In this document: piece after piece, positions 8,225 through 17,059 of the stretch | How positions within the stretch are numbered: position 1 is the first letter of the stretch | Layout: every line of letters starts with the position of its first letter | Assembly: GCA_032160165.1 (NCBI GenBank) | Contig: JAVHWA010000182.1 | Coordinates: forward strand, 31,581 to 95,580 | DNA length: 64,000 nucleotides | Direction: 5' to 3' | Source of the DNA: QHXM01 sp032160165 | Lineage (GTDB): Bacteria; Acidobacteriota; Blastocatellia; Pyrinomonadales; Pyrinomonadaceae | Made by a program: the position numbers and the translations under genes | Notes under the pieces: generated by a model | Databases searched by the model: none | The model's input: the letters and a program-made list of their open reading frames with translations, nothing else | What the model was told of the DNA's origin: nothing

Positions 8225-9307
8225 ATGAAAAAAGTTCTTTCCGTTCTGGTTTTCGCGTTGGTTGTGGGCCTCTCGACAACCGCACGATCTCAGTCAAACA
8301 ACATCCTTCCCACCGGGGCGGAAACGCCCGGCAAAGCCAGGGAAACAGACACTCGTTCGAGCAATCCCAGCGAAACGGCTAATAAGGAAGCTGGACAGTC
8401 GACCGATACGTCGACAGCTTCGGCATCCGTAGTCGCGCCGACTGATCCCGCGGCCACAACAAGCGATGCGCCGTCGAAGAAGGTTACCACTGTACCCAAC
8501 GGTGCGAGCGTAGCGAAAACTGCGGCGACGAGCGGCGACGCCACATTAACTAGCGATGCGGCAAATCCCCTGACCAACGTCTATCGAGTGGGCGTCGGGG
8601 ACGTACTGGATATTCGCTTGCTCAACATCTCAACTCGAGAATCCAGTCTGTTCAGTGTGATGGCCGGCGGCATCCTCGAATATCCTCTCGCGGGGGAGTC
8701 CATTCAGGTCGCAGGCCTCACAACCGATGAGATCGACGAGCGCCTTACCACTCGAGTGAAGTTGTATGAAAAGCCGGAGATTGTCGTCAGCGTGCGCGAG
8801 TTCATGAGCCATAGCGTTATCGTTTCTGGCCTGGTAAACGATCCGGGTACCAAGGTCCTTCGCCGCGAAGCGATGCCGCTGTATGTCGTTCTCGCCGAAG
8901 CGCAGCTACGCCCCGACGCTGGGCGAGCCACGATAGTTCGGGCCGATGGTCAAACCGTCACGGTAAACATCTCAGCCGAGAATGCAATTTCCACCCTGGT
9001 TATGCCGGGGGATGTCATTACCGTAACCACCGCGCCCCCACCACTGCCGCAGTTTTTCTATGTGGGGGGACAGGTTAATTCGCCGGGACAGAAAGATTTT
9101 CACGCCGGCATGACACTAACGCAGGCAGTGCTGACCTCGGGAGGCACGACCCGGTTTGCCGGAAGCAAGGTTAAGGTCTCCCGGCAAGCGGCCGACGGAA
9201 AGCTCGTCACAACCGAGTACAACCTAAAACAAATAGAATCAGGAAAAGTCCCGGACCCCACGCTCCAGTCCGGCGATCGACTCGACATTAGTCGCGGGAG
9301 CTGGTGA
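8225..9307 (+). CDS. Polysaccharide biosynthesis/export protein (Wza-like, SLBB domains)
   Basis: A 360-residue secreted protein. The signal peptide is MKKVLSVLVFALVVGLSTTA with a likely cut after ARS. A Ser/Thr/Ala-rich disordered stretch follows to about residue 115. The Poly_export domain then begins (YRVGVGDVLDIRLLN), followed by SLBB-type domains (SGLVNDPGTKVL, FYVGGQVNSPGQKDF, SGDRLDIS). Proteins of this family form the outer-membrane portal for capsule or exopolysaccharide. No lipobox cysteine is visible, so it may be anchored differently from Wza. ATG 8225 is preferred over an upstream in-frame start because the signal peptide begins there. Confidence 0.88.
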   Translation: MKKVLSVLVFALVVGLSTTARSQSNNILPTGAETPGKARETDTRSSNPSETANKEAGQSTDTSTASASVVAPTDPAATTSDAPSKKVTTVPNGASVAKTAATSGDATLTSDAANPLTNVYRVGVGDVLDIRLLNISTRESSLFSVMAGGILEYPLAGESIQVAGLTTDEIDERLTTRVKLYEKPEIVVSVREFMSHSVIVSGLVNDPGTKVLRREAMPLYVVLAEAQLRPDAGRATIVRADGQTVTVNISAENAISTLVMPGDVITVTTAPPPLPQFFYVGGQVNSPGQKDFHAGMTLTQAVLTSGGTTRFAGSKVKVSRQAADGKLVTTEYNLKQIESGKVPDPTLQSGDRLDISRGSW

Positions 9308-9394
9308 GAAGAAAAGCAGTCAATAGTAATCGTGAATCGTAAATAGTCCAAAGAGCTTTTCTGCTTCTCGATTTACCATTTACGATTTACGACC
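9308..9394. repeat. Inverted repeat of CGTAAAT/ATTTACG words
   Basis: The left arm (9310-9348, with agtaatcgtgaatcgtaaat) is complementary to the right arm (9355-9393, with ctgcttctcgatttacc and atttacgatttacg). It starts just after the stop codon of the SLBB gene. It could form a long hairpin in the transcript. The same words recur at 36597-36631. Confidence 0.75.
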
Positions 9395-9527
9395 TTTAAG
9401 GGTATTATTCAGCGCGCTGGAGCTTAATACCTTTCTGCTTGGCGAAGACGGCCCTGGCGAATGCCGACGGACTTTACCGGATCAATTCATCGAAAATATT
9501 GCCCCCACCTGCCGGAGGTTTACTACC

Positions 9528-12008
9528 TTGATTAAGAGAAACCAACTTTGCGCGACCGCGCTCGCCGCGGCGCTCTTGCTTGCCCCCTTCGGCAGTGTCT
9601 TCGCCATGAGTGCGGGATCCAGCCCGGCGGTACAACAAGACTCTGATATCCCCAGCGATGCTGAACAGGCGATGTTCACCAAGGGTCAGAACCTGTACAA
9701 CCAGGGACGCTATGATCAAGCAGTTACCGTTCTGCAGGATTTTATCAAGACCTATCCACGCAGCATCATCACCGACCTGACTCTGCTTTGGCTGGGACGT
9801 TCTTTCATGCAGTTGGGCAAGATCAGTGATGCGGAACAAGTTGGACAGCGGCTGCACGCAATCAAGGACACGCCATTCGCGGATATCTACGACGGCGAGT
9901 TGGAGACTGCCAGGTCAGAAGCTGGTTCGCGCCAGGCCACGCCTGCGACCAATTCGACGACAGCGAAGGTTCCGGAAACCAAACAGCCAACCGGCAGACC
10001 GGTGGCACGAAGGGTGACCGAGCCGGTCCCTACACCGACTCCGACGCAGCGGACGGCTCGAGAGATCCCAATTGCGAGGCCGACTCCAACTCCGATCAAG
10101 CAAACCCCGCAGATGACTGCCAGCGCAAAAACGCCAAGCGGACGAGCTTCAGAAACAGGGATACCCGTCAAGCAGCCCACCGCCACTTCAACTCCGATAA
10201 AGACGCCGCTGACTACGGCTGAAACTGTTTCACCGACACGCCGCGGCACGCGCACGGGTCGACGCGTGGTTACCCCGTCAGTTACTCAACCCGGTACTTC
10301 AGTCGCAATTACCAAAACACCGGCGACAATTACGGAGAGGCCTGCGCAGCGACAGCGAACTGAGATCGCGGCCAATAGGACGCCCCGGATAACGACTCCC
10401 ATCGTTCGTCCGACTCCAGCGAACACCCCTCCTCCGATAGCGACGCGTACACCCGAGACGGTAACGATCTCAACGCCTCCCACCGTTACGCCCACCGAGG
10501 GTCCCGCGCTTCAGAGTACGGGCGGCCTGAGCCTGACTGTGAGACAAGTACCCAATCTGTTGTTGGCGCTGCGGACCAATTCGGAGTTCGCTCAACCCGG
10601 TCAGACGGTACAACTGCCGCTGACCGTCACCAACACCGGCAACAAGGAGGATCAGTTCCGTCTCGAAACAGATCTGCCGGCAGAATATCAGCCTTCATTC
10701 AGCCTGGCGCAAGGCGGCCCGGGAACAGAGCTTCCGATTTTCGTCACACCTCAGCTCAGCCGCGGCGCGAACATCGAAGTGATGCTGAATCTGCGGGTCC
10801 CCGATTCGGCCACCGACGGACAGCAACTGAAATTCTATGTTCGGGCTGCTTCGCAAGCCGATTACCAGATGATGAGGGTAGTCGACGGCTCGATCAATGT
10901 AGTGGCTGCGTCTCTATCGGCAACCACAAACGTATCTGAGAATTCGATCATGCCGGGCGAGACGTTCACACAGACGATAGCTATTCGCAACGCCGGCAGT
11001 TCTCCCGCGCGTCAGACGCGAGCGGATTTCGTTTTCAACCCCAGCTTTGAACTGGTCAGCGCTAATCCGAGCCCGATCAATTATGATCGCGCGTCTCGCA
11101 CTGCCATATGGAGCCTTGGCGATCTGGGCTCGCGAAGCACCCGCGACATTTCAGTGACTTTGCGCGCGGTACCCGAGGCACTGGCCGCCACCAATCCGCT
11201 TGGACGCGGGGCGGTCAGAACACAGTCCCTGGTTCTCGGATCAAACTTTGACAGTCCGAGCATCACGGTCGGCAAAATTCCCAAGGCCCGAATCGACGCG
11301 GTCTCGGTTGGATTGACTACCACGCCGGGTGACACCATCTACGTTCCATTCATCGTTCGCAATCCCGGCAATGCGGCGGACACCTATGAGCTGCGCGTCA
11401 CTGCCCCGGGTGCTCCGCAGGCTACGATTTACGCGGACACGAACGGCGATGGACAGCATCAGGAGAGCGAGCCGGCAGTGACGCAAACGGCGCAGATCGA
11501 TCCGCGTATCGGCGAATTTCCACTGCTTCTGAGGGTGCAGGTACCAGCAAATACTCCGGATAGACAGCAGTTCTCTTACAACATGGTTGCGCGTTCGCTA
11601 TTGAGTAACCGCGAGGCAAGCGAGGCCAATACTGTTCTGACCGTAGCCACCCCGCGGGTACGCGTTCGCACGGAAGAGGTGACAGATACGGCAGCGGCCG
11701 GCGACACGATCTTCTACCGACTGGTTCTGGTTAACGAAGGCAGTGGGCTGGCGAAGAACCTTGCTGTAGTCGAGACTCTGCCCGATGCACTGCAATTCGT
11801 GAACTCCGATCCGTCACTCAACCCGCAGGATGCCCCGGGAACAGGACAGCGCTTTACGTGGAGAGTTGCAGAGCTCGCTCCCGGCGACACGGCGGTCCTT
11901 CGCGTCGCGGTCAGGCTGCGACCGAATCTTCCGGCGGAACAGGTGTTGACCACCCGACATACGCTTGGTTATCAAGACACCAATGGCAACGGGTACTCAG
12001 GCCAGTAG
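9528..12008 (+). CDS. Large secreted TPR / Pro-Thr-rich / DUF11-like repeat protein
   Basis: An 826-residue protein. The signal peptide is LCATALAAALLLAPFGSVFA. Residues about 45-115 are TPR-like (LYNQGRYDQAVTVLQDF, LWLGRSFMQLGKISDAEQ), similar to YbgF/BamD repeats. Residues about 125-315 are a low-complexity Pro/Thr linker. From about 325 to the end there are several beta-sandwich repeats of DUF11/CARDB type (TVTNTGNKEDQF, IRNAGSSPARQTR, VRNPGNAADTYEL, LVNEGSGLAKNLAVVETLP). A short EF-hand-like DTNGDGQHQES is present in the last third. The TTG start is supported by ggagg upstream. This is probably a cell-surface scaffold; the precise function is unknown. Confidence 0.75.
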   Translation: MIKRNQLCATALAAALLLAPFGSVFAMSAGSSPAVQQDSDIPSDAEQAMFTKGQNLYNQGRYDQAVTVLQDFIKTYPRSIITDLTLLWLGRSFMQLGKISDAEQVGQRLHAIKDTPFADIYDGELETARSEAGSRQATPATNSTTAKVPETKQPTGRPVARRVTEPVPTPTPTQRTAREIPIARPTPTPIKQTPQMTASAKTPSGRASETGIPVKQPTATSTPIKTPLTTAETVSPTRRGTRTGRRVVTPSVTQPGTSVAITKTPATITERPAQRQRTEIAANRTPRITTPIVRPTPANTPPPIATRTPETVTISTPPTVTPTEGPALQSTGGLSLTVRQVPNLLLALRTNSEFAQPGQTVQLPLTVTNTGNKEDQFRLETDLPAEYQPSFSLAQGGPGTELPIFVTPQLSRGANIEVMLNLRVPDSATDGQQLKFYVRAASQADYQMMRVVDGSINVVAASLSATTNVSENSIMPGETFTQTIAIRNAGSSPARQTRADFVFNPSFELVSANPSPINYDRASRTAIWSLGDLGSRSTRDISVTLRAVPEALAATNPLGRGAVRTQSLVLGSNFDSPSITVGKIPKARIDAVSVGLTTTPGDTIYVPFIVRNPGNAADTYELRVTAPGAPQATIYADTNGDGQHQESEPAVTQTAQIDPRIGEFPLLLRVQVPANTPDRQQFSYNMVARSLLSNREASEANTVLTVATPRVRVRTEEVTDTAAAGDTIFYRLVLVNEGSGLAKNLAVVETLPDALQFVNSDPSLNPQDAPGTGQRFTWRVAELAPGDTAVLRVAVRLRPNLPAEQVLTTRHTLGYQDTNGNGYSGQ

Positions 12009-12042
12009 GAACATGGGCGTCTGATTGCTCGAGATCTCCATC

Positions 12043-12072
12043 AGGGGCGGCAGTAATGTGCCGCCCCTTTCA
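12043..12072 (+). terminator. Rho-independent terminator-like hairpin
   Basis: A 10-bp perfect stem, aggggcggca paired with tgccgcccct, with a 6-base loop, followed by ttcattt. It lies 35 bases after the stop of the 826-residue protein gene. The T tract is short. Confidence 0.7.
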
Positions 12073-12093
12073 TTTGAGGCGTCGCCGACGGAA

Positions 12094-12576
12094 TTGCAGA
12101 ACATAACCGGACAACAATCTCGGTTACCTCAGTACCTGATCGTCAAGTCGATCCTGGAACTCCTATTCGTGGGCACGCTCGCTGTCGGCTTCTACCTGAC
12201 GGCATTCACTCCATTTTTTCGCGGCTCGCTTGACGTGGCCGATGCCCGAACGGTAGCCGGCTGGGCTGTCTACCATGCCGATCCTCAAGCCAGTGTCGAG
12301 GTGCAGCTCTACATAGATGGAAAGTTCGTGGCAGATAGGACGGCCGACGCTCCACGTCCAGATGTCAGACTCGCCGGTCGCGCGGAAGACGATAAGCACG
12401 GATTTATCTTCGAGACTCCGTCTCTCTCACCAGGGGAACACGAAGCGCGCGTCTTCGTTGTTCACCAAAGCGGGGGAGGGAAACGCCGAACCTTACAACT
12501 TCTTGATAAGCCGCTGGTATTTACTGTCACGGCAGATAAGCCGCCAGCCGCTCAGCAGCAAACAGAACAACCGTGA
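12094..12576 (+). CDS. Single-pass membrane protein with a C-terminal extracytoplasmic beta domain
   Basis: About 160 residues. One transmembrane helix (ILELLFVGTLAVGFYLTAF) is followed by a domain with GWAVYHADPQASVEVQLYID and SPGEHEARVFVVH, which resembles a small Ig-like or carbohydrate-surface domain. The tail is Pro/Gln-rich. The frame is open from 12025 (TTG) and has a GTG at 12058, but a strong hairpin covers 12043-12068, so the TTG at 12094 is preferred; the start is uncertain. It lies 13 bases before the CPBP gene and may be co-transcribed with it. I do not recognise the family; an archaeosortase/exosortase-linked role is possible but unproven. Confidence 0.65.
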   Translation: MQNITGQQSRLPQYLIVKSILELLFVGTLAVGFYLTAFTPFFRGSLDVADARTVAGWAVYHADPQASVEVQLYIDGKFVADRTADAPRPDVRLAGRAEDDKHGFIFETPSLSPGEHEARVFVVHQSGGGKRRTLQLLDKPLVFTVTADKPPAAQQQTEQP

Positions 12577-12589
12577 AGGGAACCAATCA

Positions 12590-13270
12590 ATGCCGCCCGC
12601 GGTAGAAGCCGGTTCAGCACATGTCGCAGCGAGAGGTGAGAAGTGGCTCGCCGCCTGGGAGATTGCCTCGGTGGTCTCGTCGTTTCTTATCGTCGAGTGG
12701 ATCGTTCTGCCCTTTGCAGGAAACAACATACTGGCGGCAGGCGTGCCGATCGGACTTGCATTTGCCTTGATGGTCCTCTCGCACCACGCTCGGGGCGAAA
12801 GCGCGCGCGAGATCGGGTGGCGCCTGGACAACTTTGGCCGAGCCGTCCGTCTACTGATTCTGCCAATGCTGATCGCGTCGATTGTCCTCGTCGGCGTAGG
12901 GCTAATGATGCAAAGCCTCAGGCTCGGTAAGCAGCAGATCCTGGAATGGATCGTCTGGTTGCCGCTGTGGGGAGTCCTTCAACAATACGTCCTTCAGGGT
13001 TTCATCAATCGTCGAGCCCAGCTCATCTGCGGCAAGGGACTGAAAAGTGTGCTACTCGTCGCCCTTCTCTTCGGCTTACTGCACCTACCGAACCCCTGGC
13101 TGAGCCTCGCAACTCTAGTGGGCGGCGTGGTTTGGGCCAGGGTTTATCAACGAGTTCCTAACCTGCCGGCGCTCGCGTTATCACATGCCCTCATGTCGAT
13201 GCTGCTCGCCGCCACCCTTCCGGCGACGGCGCTCAAAGGCCTCCGCGTGGGAATAAAGTTCCTCGGATAA
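12590..13270 (+). CDS. CPBP-type intramembrane protein with QQ instead of the catalytic EE
   Basis: A 226-residue protein with about six hydrophobic helices. It matches the CPBP (Abi/CaaX protease-like) family by its three motif sites: motif 1 reads LQQYVLQGFINRR (Gln131-Gln132 where active members have Glu-Glu), motif 2 is LFGLLHLPNPW (His165) and motif 3 is ALSHALMS (His199). Both histidines are kept while the glutamate pair is replaced, so activity as a glutamic-type intramembrane protease is doubtful or altered. ATG 12590 is chosen because aaggga lies upstream; the longer frame overlaps the previous gene. Confidence 0.78.
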   Translation: MPPAVEAGSAHVAARGEKWLAAWEIASVVSSFLIVEWIVLPFAGNNILAAGVPIGLAFALMVLSHHARGESAREIGWRLDNFGRAVRLLILPMLIASIVLVGVGLMMQSLRLGKQQILEWIVWLPLWGVLQQYVLQGFINRRAQLICGKGLKSVLLVALLFGLLHLPNPWLSLATLVGGVVWARVYQRVPNLPALALSHALMSMLLAATLPATALKGLRVGIKFLG

Positions 13271-13317
13271 TATCAGGACATTGTTGAAGTTCGTGCTGTA
13301 CGTGTTGAACAATGGTT

Positions 13318-13326
13318 TGCTATAAT
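13318..13326 (+). promoter_or_regulatory. Extended -10 promoter of rnpB
   Basis: TGCTATAAT is a perfect extended -10 element about 16 bases before the P1 stem of RNase P RNA. No good -35 lies at 16-18 bases spacing, which fits an extended -10 promoter. Confidence 0.7.
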
Positions 13327-13341
13327 CCCCAAGCCTTGCAA

Positions 13342-13809
13342 GAGAGCAGGTCGGGCGGTCGCTGCCGCAGCCCTAGGGTTTGCGGGAGAGGAAAGTCCGA
13401 ACACTATAGGGCAGCGAGCCAGCTAACGGCTGGGCATTGAGCGAGAATGACGGCGACCTACGGGAAGCCGAGCGGCCACGTTCGATGACGACAAGTGCAA
13501 CAGAGAACAGACCAGCCAATGCGTTCGCTAGCGCGAAACGCGTGGGTGATGGGTGAAACGGTGCGGCCCGCTCAGGGCTTAATGTAAGAGCGCACCGGCG
13601 TCGATGGTAACACCGACGGCCAGGCAAACTCCTCGCAGTGCAAGACCAAATAGGGAGGCGTCAACCAGGGCTGCCCGCCCAAATCCCGATTTATCGGGAT
13701 ACGACCTCCGGGTAGGTCGCTCGATCCAACCGGCAACGGTTGGGCTAGATGAATGATCGCCATCCCGATGTCAATCGGGATACAGAATTCGGCTTACAGA
13801 CCTGCTCTC
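13342..13809 (+). ncRNA. rnpB: RNase P RNA (bacterial type A)
   Basis: This is the catalytic RNA that matures tRNA 5' ends. The P1 stem pairs gagagcaggtc at 13342 with gacctgctctc ending at 13809. Conserved blocks are present in order: gaggaaagtccgaac, acagagaacagacc, gggtgaaacggtgcgg, taagagcgcaccgg, gatgaatgatcgcc and acagaattcggctta. Length is about 468 bases, longer than the usual 350-400. The extra length includes two hairpins with the same arms, atcccgat/atcgggat, at 13683-13700 and 13762-13781. Confidence 0.95.
13683..13781. repeat. Two ATCCCGAT...ATCGGGAT palindromes inside rnpB
   Basis: Both copies have identical 8-base arms: 13683-13690 with 13693-13700 (2-base gap), and 13762-13769 with 13774-13781 (4-base gap). 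They lie in variable helices between conserved RNase P blocks and look like inserted palindromic units. Confidence 0.7.
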
Positions 13810-13885
13810 AATTTGCAAGACACCGAGACTCACGAAGCGAGCCAGCTTTTCAACTCCCACTTTCACCTGAAAGGCGCTAAGACGA

Positions 13886-14161
13886 ATGGCGAACCGCAAA
13901 GGGGTTTTTATCGGAGCTTACGTTCCGAACCAACTGAAAGAAGCCCTGCAACAGCGAGCAAGATCTGAGCACCGCACTCTCTCCCAGGAAATCACACGCA
14001 TCCTCGAGGAAGCGATCAAAGGCAAGCGCCTTCCTCCGGGAACGATCGATCGCCGCACGGACCAGTCCGGCCCACGCCGTCGCGCATCGGACCCGATGCC
14101 GCGTCGCCGCGAAGTGGACGTGCCTGCCGCTCCTTTTGGGCGGCCGTCGAGCGACGAGTAG
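13886..14161 (+). CDS. Small ribbon-helix-helix (Arc/CopG-like) protein
   Basis: A 91-residue basic protein. Residues 5-48 fit an Arc-type ribbon-helix-helix fold (GVFIGAYVPNQLKEAL, then SEHRTLSQEITRILEEAI). The C-terminal half is Arg/Pro-rich and probably disordered. RHH proteins bind DNA as dimers, often as repressors or antitoxins, but no toxin gene follows. The target is unknown. It starts just after rnpB and is followed by a clear terminator. Confidence 0.75.
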   Translation: MANRKGVFIGAYVPNQLKEALQQRARSEHRTLSQEITRILEEAIKGKRLPPGTIDRRTDQSGPRRRASDPMPRRREVDVPAAPFGRPSSDE

Positions 14162-14192
14162 CCCTCCCCATGAACATCCTCTTAAGGAGCGA

Positions 14193-14234
14193 GCGCGCCA
14201 CTCACTTAGGTGAGGGGGCGCGCGTCGCGTTTTG
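14193..14234 (+). terminator. Rho-independent terminator
   Basis: A GC-rich hairpin (gcgcgccactcac paired with gtgagggggcgcgc around a tta loop), then gtcgcgtttt. It lies about 30 bases after the RHH gene. Confidence 0.75.
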
Positions 14235-14305
14235 AAAGTCGATTTGCTAAACTGCGAGACAGGAGTTTAGTTGAGACTGCGCTTGACGCACGTACAGGAG
14301 CGAAT

Positions 14306-14611
14306 TTGAAACCGCTGGTCGTCCTGGGCATCGTTGCCTTTATCGTTCTCCTGCTTTACTTGAGGTTGAGGCCTTTCATTCGCGCCGCCAGACAGATCTT
14401 TGGCGCCGCGAACGCCGCCAGGCGAGTTGTCCGAGAGCAGCCGGTTACATCATCCCGAGGAAGTAATGACAAGTTAGTGCGATGCGCCGCGTGCAACACG
14501 TGGGTTCCCACATCGCGAGCGATAGAGCTTCGGACCTCGAATGCAACGTTTTGTTCTCGCGCTTGTCTTGAAGGCGTATCCGCAGACCCGCAACGAAAGG
14601 CCGCGAGTTGA
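14306..14611 (+). CDS. Small membrane protein with C-terminal zinc finger (PP0621-like)
   Basis: About 101 residues. One N-terminal membrane helix (VVLGIVAFIVLLLYLRL) is followed by a charged linker and a putative zinc site with RCAACNTWVP and FCSRACLEG, giving four spaced cysteines. This pattern matches the small PP0621-like family, whose role is unknown. The TTG at 14306 is chosen because aggag lies 5 bases upstream and the helix begins at once; an upstream open frame is unlikely to be coding. It is convergent with the MFS gene. Confidence 0.7.
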   Translation: MKPLVVLGIVAFIVLLLYLRLRPFIRAARQIFGAANAARRVVREQPVTSSRGSNDKLVRCAACNTWVPTSRAIELRTSNATFCSRACLEGVSADPQRKAAS

Positions 14612-14618
14612 CCTCCGT

Positions 14619-14716
14619 GGTCGAAAGTCCAAGGTCAGTTTCGAGTTTCGAGTTTCGAGTCGAAGGTTGTCACTAAAACGATTTATCACTCGGACATTGG
14701 ACCTTGGACATTAGAC
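14619..14716. repeat. Composite repeat: GTCCAAGG / GAGTTTC / GGACATT words
   Basis: The left arm (tcgaaagtccaaggtca, 14620-14637) is complementary to the right arm (cggacattggaccttggac, 14691-14709). A separate array of gagtttc units lies between them at 14638-14660. The right arm ends at the MFS stop codon (14717-14719). The block separates two convergent genes. Confidence 0.75.
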
Positions 14717-16147
14717 TTATTTAGTCGCCACCTCTTCAGGTAAAACATTCCCCGCTTCGTGTATGGCTTTATCAGTGTTGGTGAAGAAGAGGACCAACAT
14801 CCCGCCAATGAAGAAGACAATCAACGAGAGAATCGCCTGCCGGTAAGAGTTAGTCGCACCGACTACGATGCCGAAGACCAGGGGCCCTATCCAGGACGTG
14901 CCGCGTTCCGAGATCTCGTAGATGCCGAAGAATGATGCCTCACGCCCTCGGGGGATCATGCGCGAGAACAATCCGCGAGAGAGCGCCTGCGAGCCGCCGA
15001 GCACTAACGCAATTGCTGCCGCCATTACCCACGCCTGAGGAACAGTCTCAAGAAAGCCGTAAGCGTAGATTACGATTCCCGACCACATCACCAGCGACAA
15101 CAAGATGGCGTGCTTTGTTCCAATGGCGCGCGCGATTCTCTCGAACAACAGCGCTCCACAGAATGCCACGAACTGCACCATCAAAATGATTCCCAGAAGA
15201 AAAGACCGATTTGGCGCAAGCCCGCGAGAGGTGAAGAGTTCCTGTTCTAAAAAGACCCCGGCCATAACGATCACGGTCTGGATGCCATCGTTAAAGAGCA
15301 GGTAAGCGATCAGATACTTTAGTGTATGGCGCAGTCTTCCAAGTTCGCGAAACGTCGAAAGAGTCTCAGCAAAGCCGACGCGTAGAAATGATTTTCCCGG
15401 CGGCAGCGGCCGCGGTGCTCCGCGTTCCTTAAGACGCGAAAAAGTGACGAGCGCAAACCCTCCCCACCAAAGGCCCGCTGAGAGTAGCGAGATCCGTACG
15501 GCAAGGCTAACCGTTTCCGAACTCGCCTTACTTTGCGCCCAAACCACCAGTGCCAGATTCAATGCGAGCAGCAATCCGCCGCCGAGATAGCCGAGAGCGT
15601 AGCCGCGACTGGAGATCTTGTCGCGTCGGTCCTCTGTGGTGATTTGCGGGAGGAAGGCATTGTAGAAGACGAGTGACGCGCCGAAACACAAATTCGCAAT
15701 GATAAAGAGCAGACCGCCGATCGGGTATGCCCGTCCGGTAATGAAGTAGAGCAAACAGGTAGCGGCGACGCCGATATAGCAGAACACGGCCATAAGGCGT
15801 CTTTTCAGATGCGAATAGTCTGCGATAGCTCCGAGCACAGGCAGAAGGAAGGCCTGCAGAAAAACGGAAATGGCAACGCAGAACGGGAAGAACGATTTTG
15901 CCGTCACACTTCCCAGCGGTCCGAAGCTGATAACGATTCCATTTTCGTCGTGCAGGATGCCTTGAGCCAGCCCGGTCAGGTATATGCCGAGTAACGTAGT
16001 CGCGACTGTTGTGCTAAAAGCAGAGTTGGCCCAGTCATACATCACCCAGCCGAAGATCTCGCGCTTGTCATTTATTTCCCGACCTTGCGCCGCTGGGTGT
16101 CGAGCCGTCCGTGTCTCGTCCACACCGGACTCTGTTGAATCATTCAT
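14717..16147 (-). CDS. MFS transporter of the UMF1 / Atg22-like family
   Basis: A 476-residue inner-membrane protein with about twelve hydrophobic helices. Typical family signatures are REIFGWVMYDWANSAFSTTV near the N-terminus and QALSRGLFSRMIPRGREASFF in the second half. The family is related to vacuolar Atg22 effluxers and is usually annotated as a probable amino-acid or small-molecule exporter; the substrate cannot be read from sequence. The start overlaps the stop of the upstream metalloenzyme gene by four bases (ATGA), so the two are translationally coupled. Confidence 0.88.
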   Translation of the reverse strand: MNDSTESGVDETRTARHPAAQGREINDKREIFGWVMYDWANSAFSTTVATTLLGIYLTGLAQGILHDENGIVISFGPLGSVTAKSFFPFCVAISVFLQAFLLPVLGAIADYSHLKRRLMAVFCYIGVAATCLLYFITGRAYPIGGLLFIIANLCFGASLVFYNAFLPQITTEDRRDKISSRGYALGYLGGGLLLALNLALVVWAQSKASSETVSLAVRISLLSAGLWWGGFALVTFSRLKERGAPRPLPPGKSFLRVGFAETLSTFRELGRLRHTLKYLIAYLLFNDGIQTVIVMAGVFLEQELFTSRGLAPNRSFLLGIILMVQFVAFCGALLFERIARAIGTKHAILLSLVMWSGIVIYAYGFLETVPQAWVMAAAIALVLGGSQALSRGLFSRMIPRGREASFFGIYEISERGTSWIGPLVFGIVVGATNSYRQAILSLIVFFIGGMLVLFFTNTDKAIHEAGNVLPEEVATK

Positions 16148-17040
16148 TGAAGGTGGCTGCTTTCCGTTATCAGGCTTTCAACGATCGCGGGCGTGATGTC
16201 AGCAAGATTTCGCACACGGGCAGCTACGCTCTCTTTATGCCTACCCCAAATCAGAGTGGGCACGGCGTTGAGCGTGTGATTGCGCGTCGAGAGATCTTCG
16301 ATGTTGCCGTGATCGCTGGTAAGCACAACCGTAGTGTCTTCGAGATTGAGCTGCGAGAGAAGGTCGCGGACAAACAGAGCAAGATTAATCAGCACGCGGC
16401 GCGCCGCCTCAGCGTCCTGCGAGTGGCCGGTCTTGTCCGTTATGAAGTATTCATAGAGCGTGAAACGATTCTGTCGAGCGATACCCGCCAGGACACTGGC
16501 TGCCTCCTCCGGGGTCCAACGGGCAATCCGGACTCCTCGCTCGATCAACATCTCGTTTGTATAGTCCTGAAACACCGCCTGCCCGGCGTGCAGATCTTCC
16601 AGGTTGCGAAAGCGTATCTCAGCGGCCTCGACAGCGACTGTTGTAGCCGAAACCCAACGCGGGCGGTCATCAAAAAATCGGGGAGTATAAGCGTTCGCAA
16701 AAGTGTTGGGTTCGATGCCGGCGCGCTTGAGCTGAAGGAAGATCGAGTTCTGCATGATGATGTCGCGCAGCGGAGCGTTGGGAAATCCCTGCTTGTGATA
16801 TCCGAGGGCGGCAGGCGCATTGACGCCTGTCAGTATCGTAGTTTGGCCGGAAGCACTTTGTGGTCGCCCTGCGATCCCAAGACACGCATTAGTTCGGGCC
16901 AGTCTTCCATCGAAAGGAAGGTCTGGTTGTTCATCGCGAAAAATCGCGAGCGGCGCGGCGTCTTCCAATCCGTCCAGCGGATTGTGCCGCCCCCGCGTTC
17001 CAATACCTAACCCGTCAACGAAGAAGAGAACGACTGACAT
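16144..17040 (-). CDS. Alkaline-phosphatase-superfamily metalloenzyme (phosphoglycerate mutase/phosphopentomutase-like)
   Basis: About 298 residues. The N-terminus VVLFFVDGLGIGTRG gives the first metal-binding Asp of the alkaline phosphatase superfamily. A nucleophile region with SASGQTTILTG follows, then YEYFITDKTGHSQD and VLTSDHGNIED, which provide the remaining metal ligands. It is shorter than independent phosphoglycerate mutase (about 510) and lacks its large insert. It fits the metalloenzyme-domain group of uncertain substrate. Start at ATG 17040 (MSVVLFF); the upstream extension lies in repeat-like DNA. Coupled to the MFS gene downstream. Confidence 0.82.
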   Translation of the reverse strand: MSVVLFFVDGLGIGTRGRHNPLDGLEDAAPLAIFRDEQPDLPFDGRLARTNACLGIAGRPQSASGQTTILTGVNAPAALGYHKQGFPNAPLRDIIMQNSIFLQLKRAGIEPNTFANAYTPRFFDDRPRWVSATTVAVEAAEIRFRNLEDLHAGQAVFQDYTNEMLIERGVRIARWTPEEAASVLAGIARQNRFTLYEYFITDKTGHSQDAEAARRVLINLALFVRDLLSQLNLEDTTVVLTSDHGNIEDLSTRNHTLNAVPTLIWGRHKESVAARVRNLADITPAIVESLITESSHLQ

Positions 17041-17059
17041 GCGATGGGATGAATAGCAT

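Noticed and set aside
16111..17010. Plus-strand ORF of 299 residues
   Set aside because: It is antisense to the phosphoglycerate mutase-like metalloenzyme gene, whose motifs are intact.
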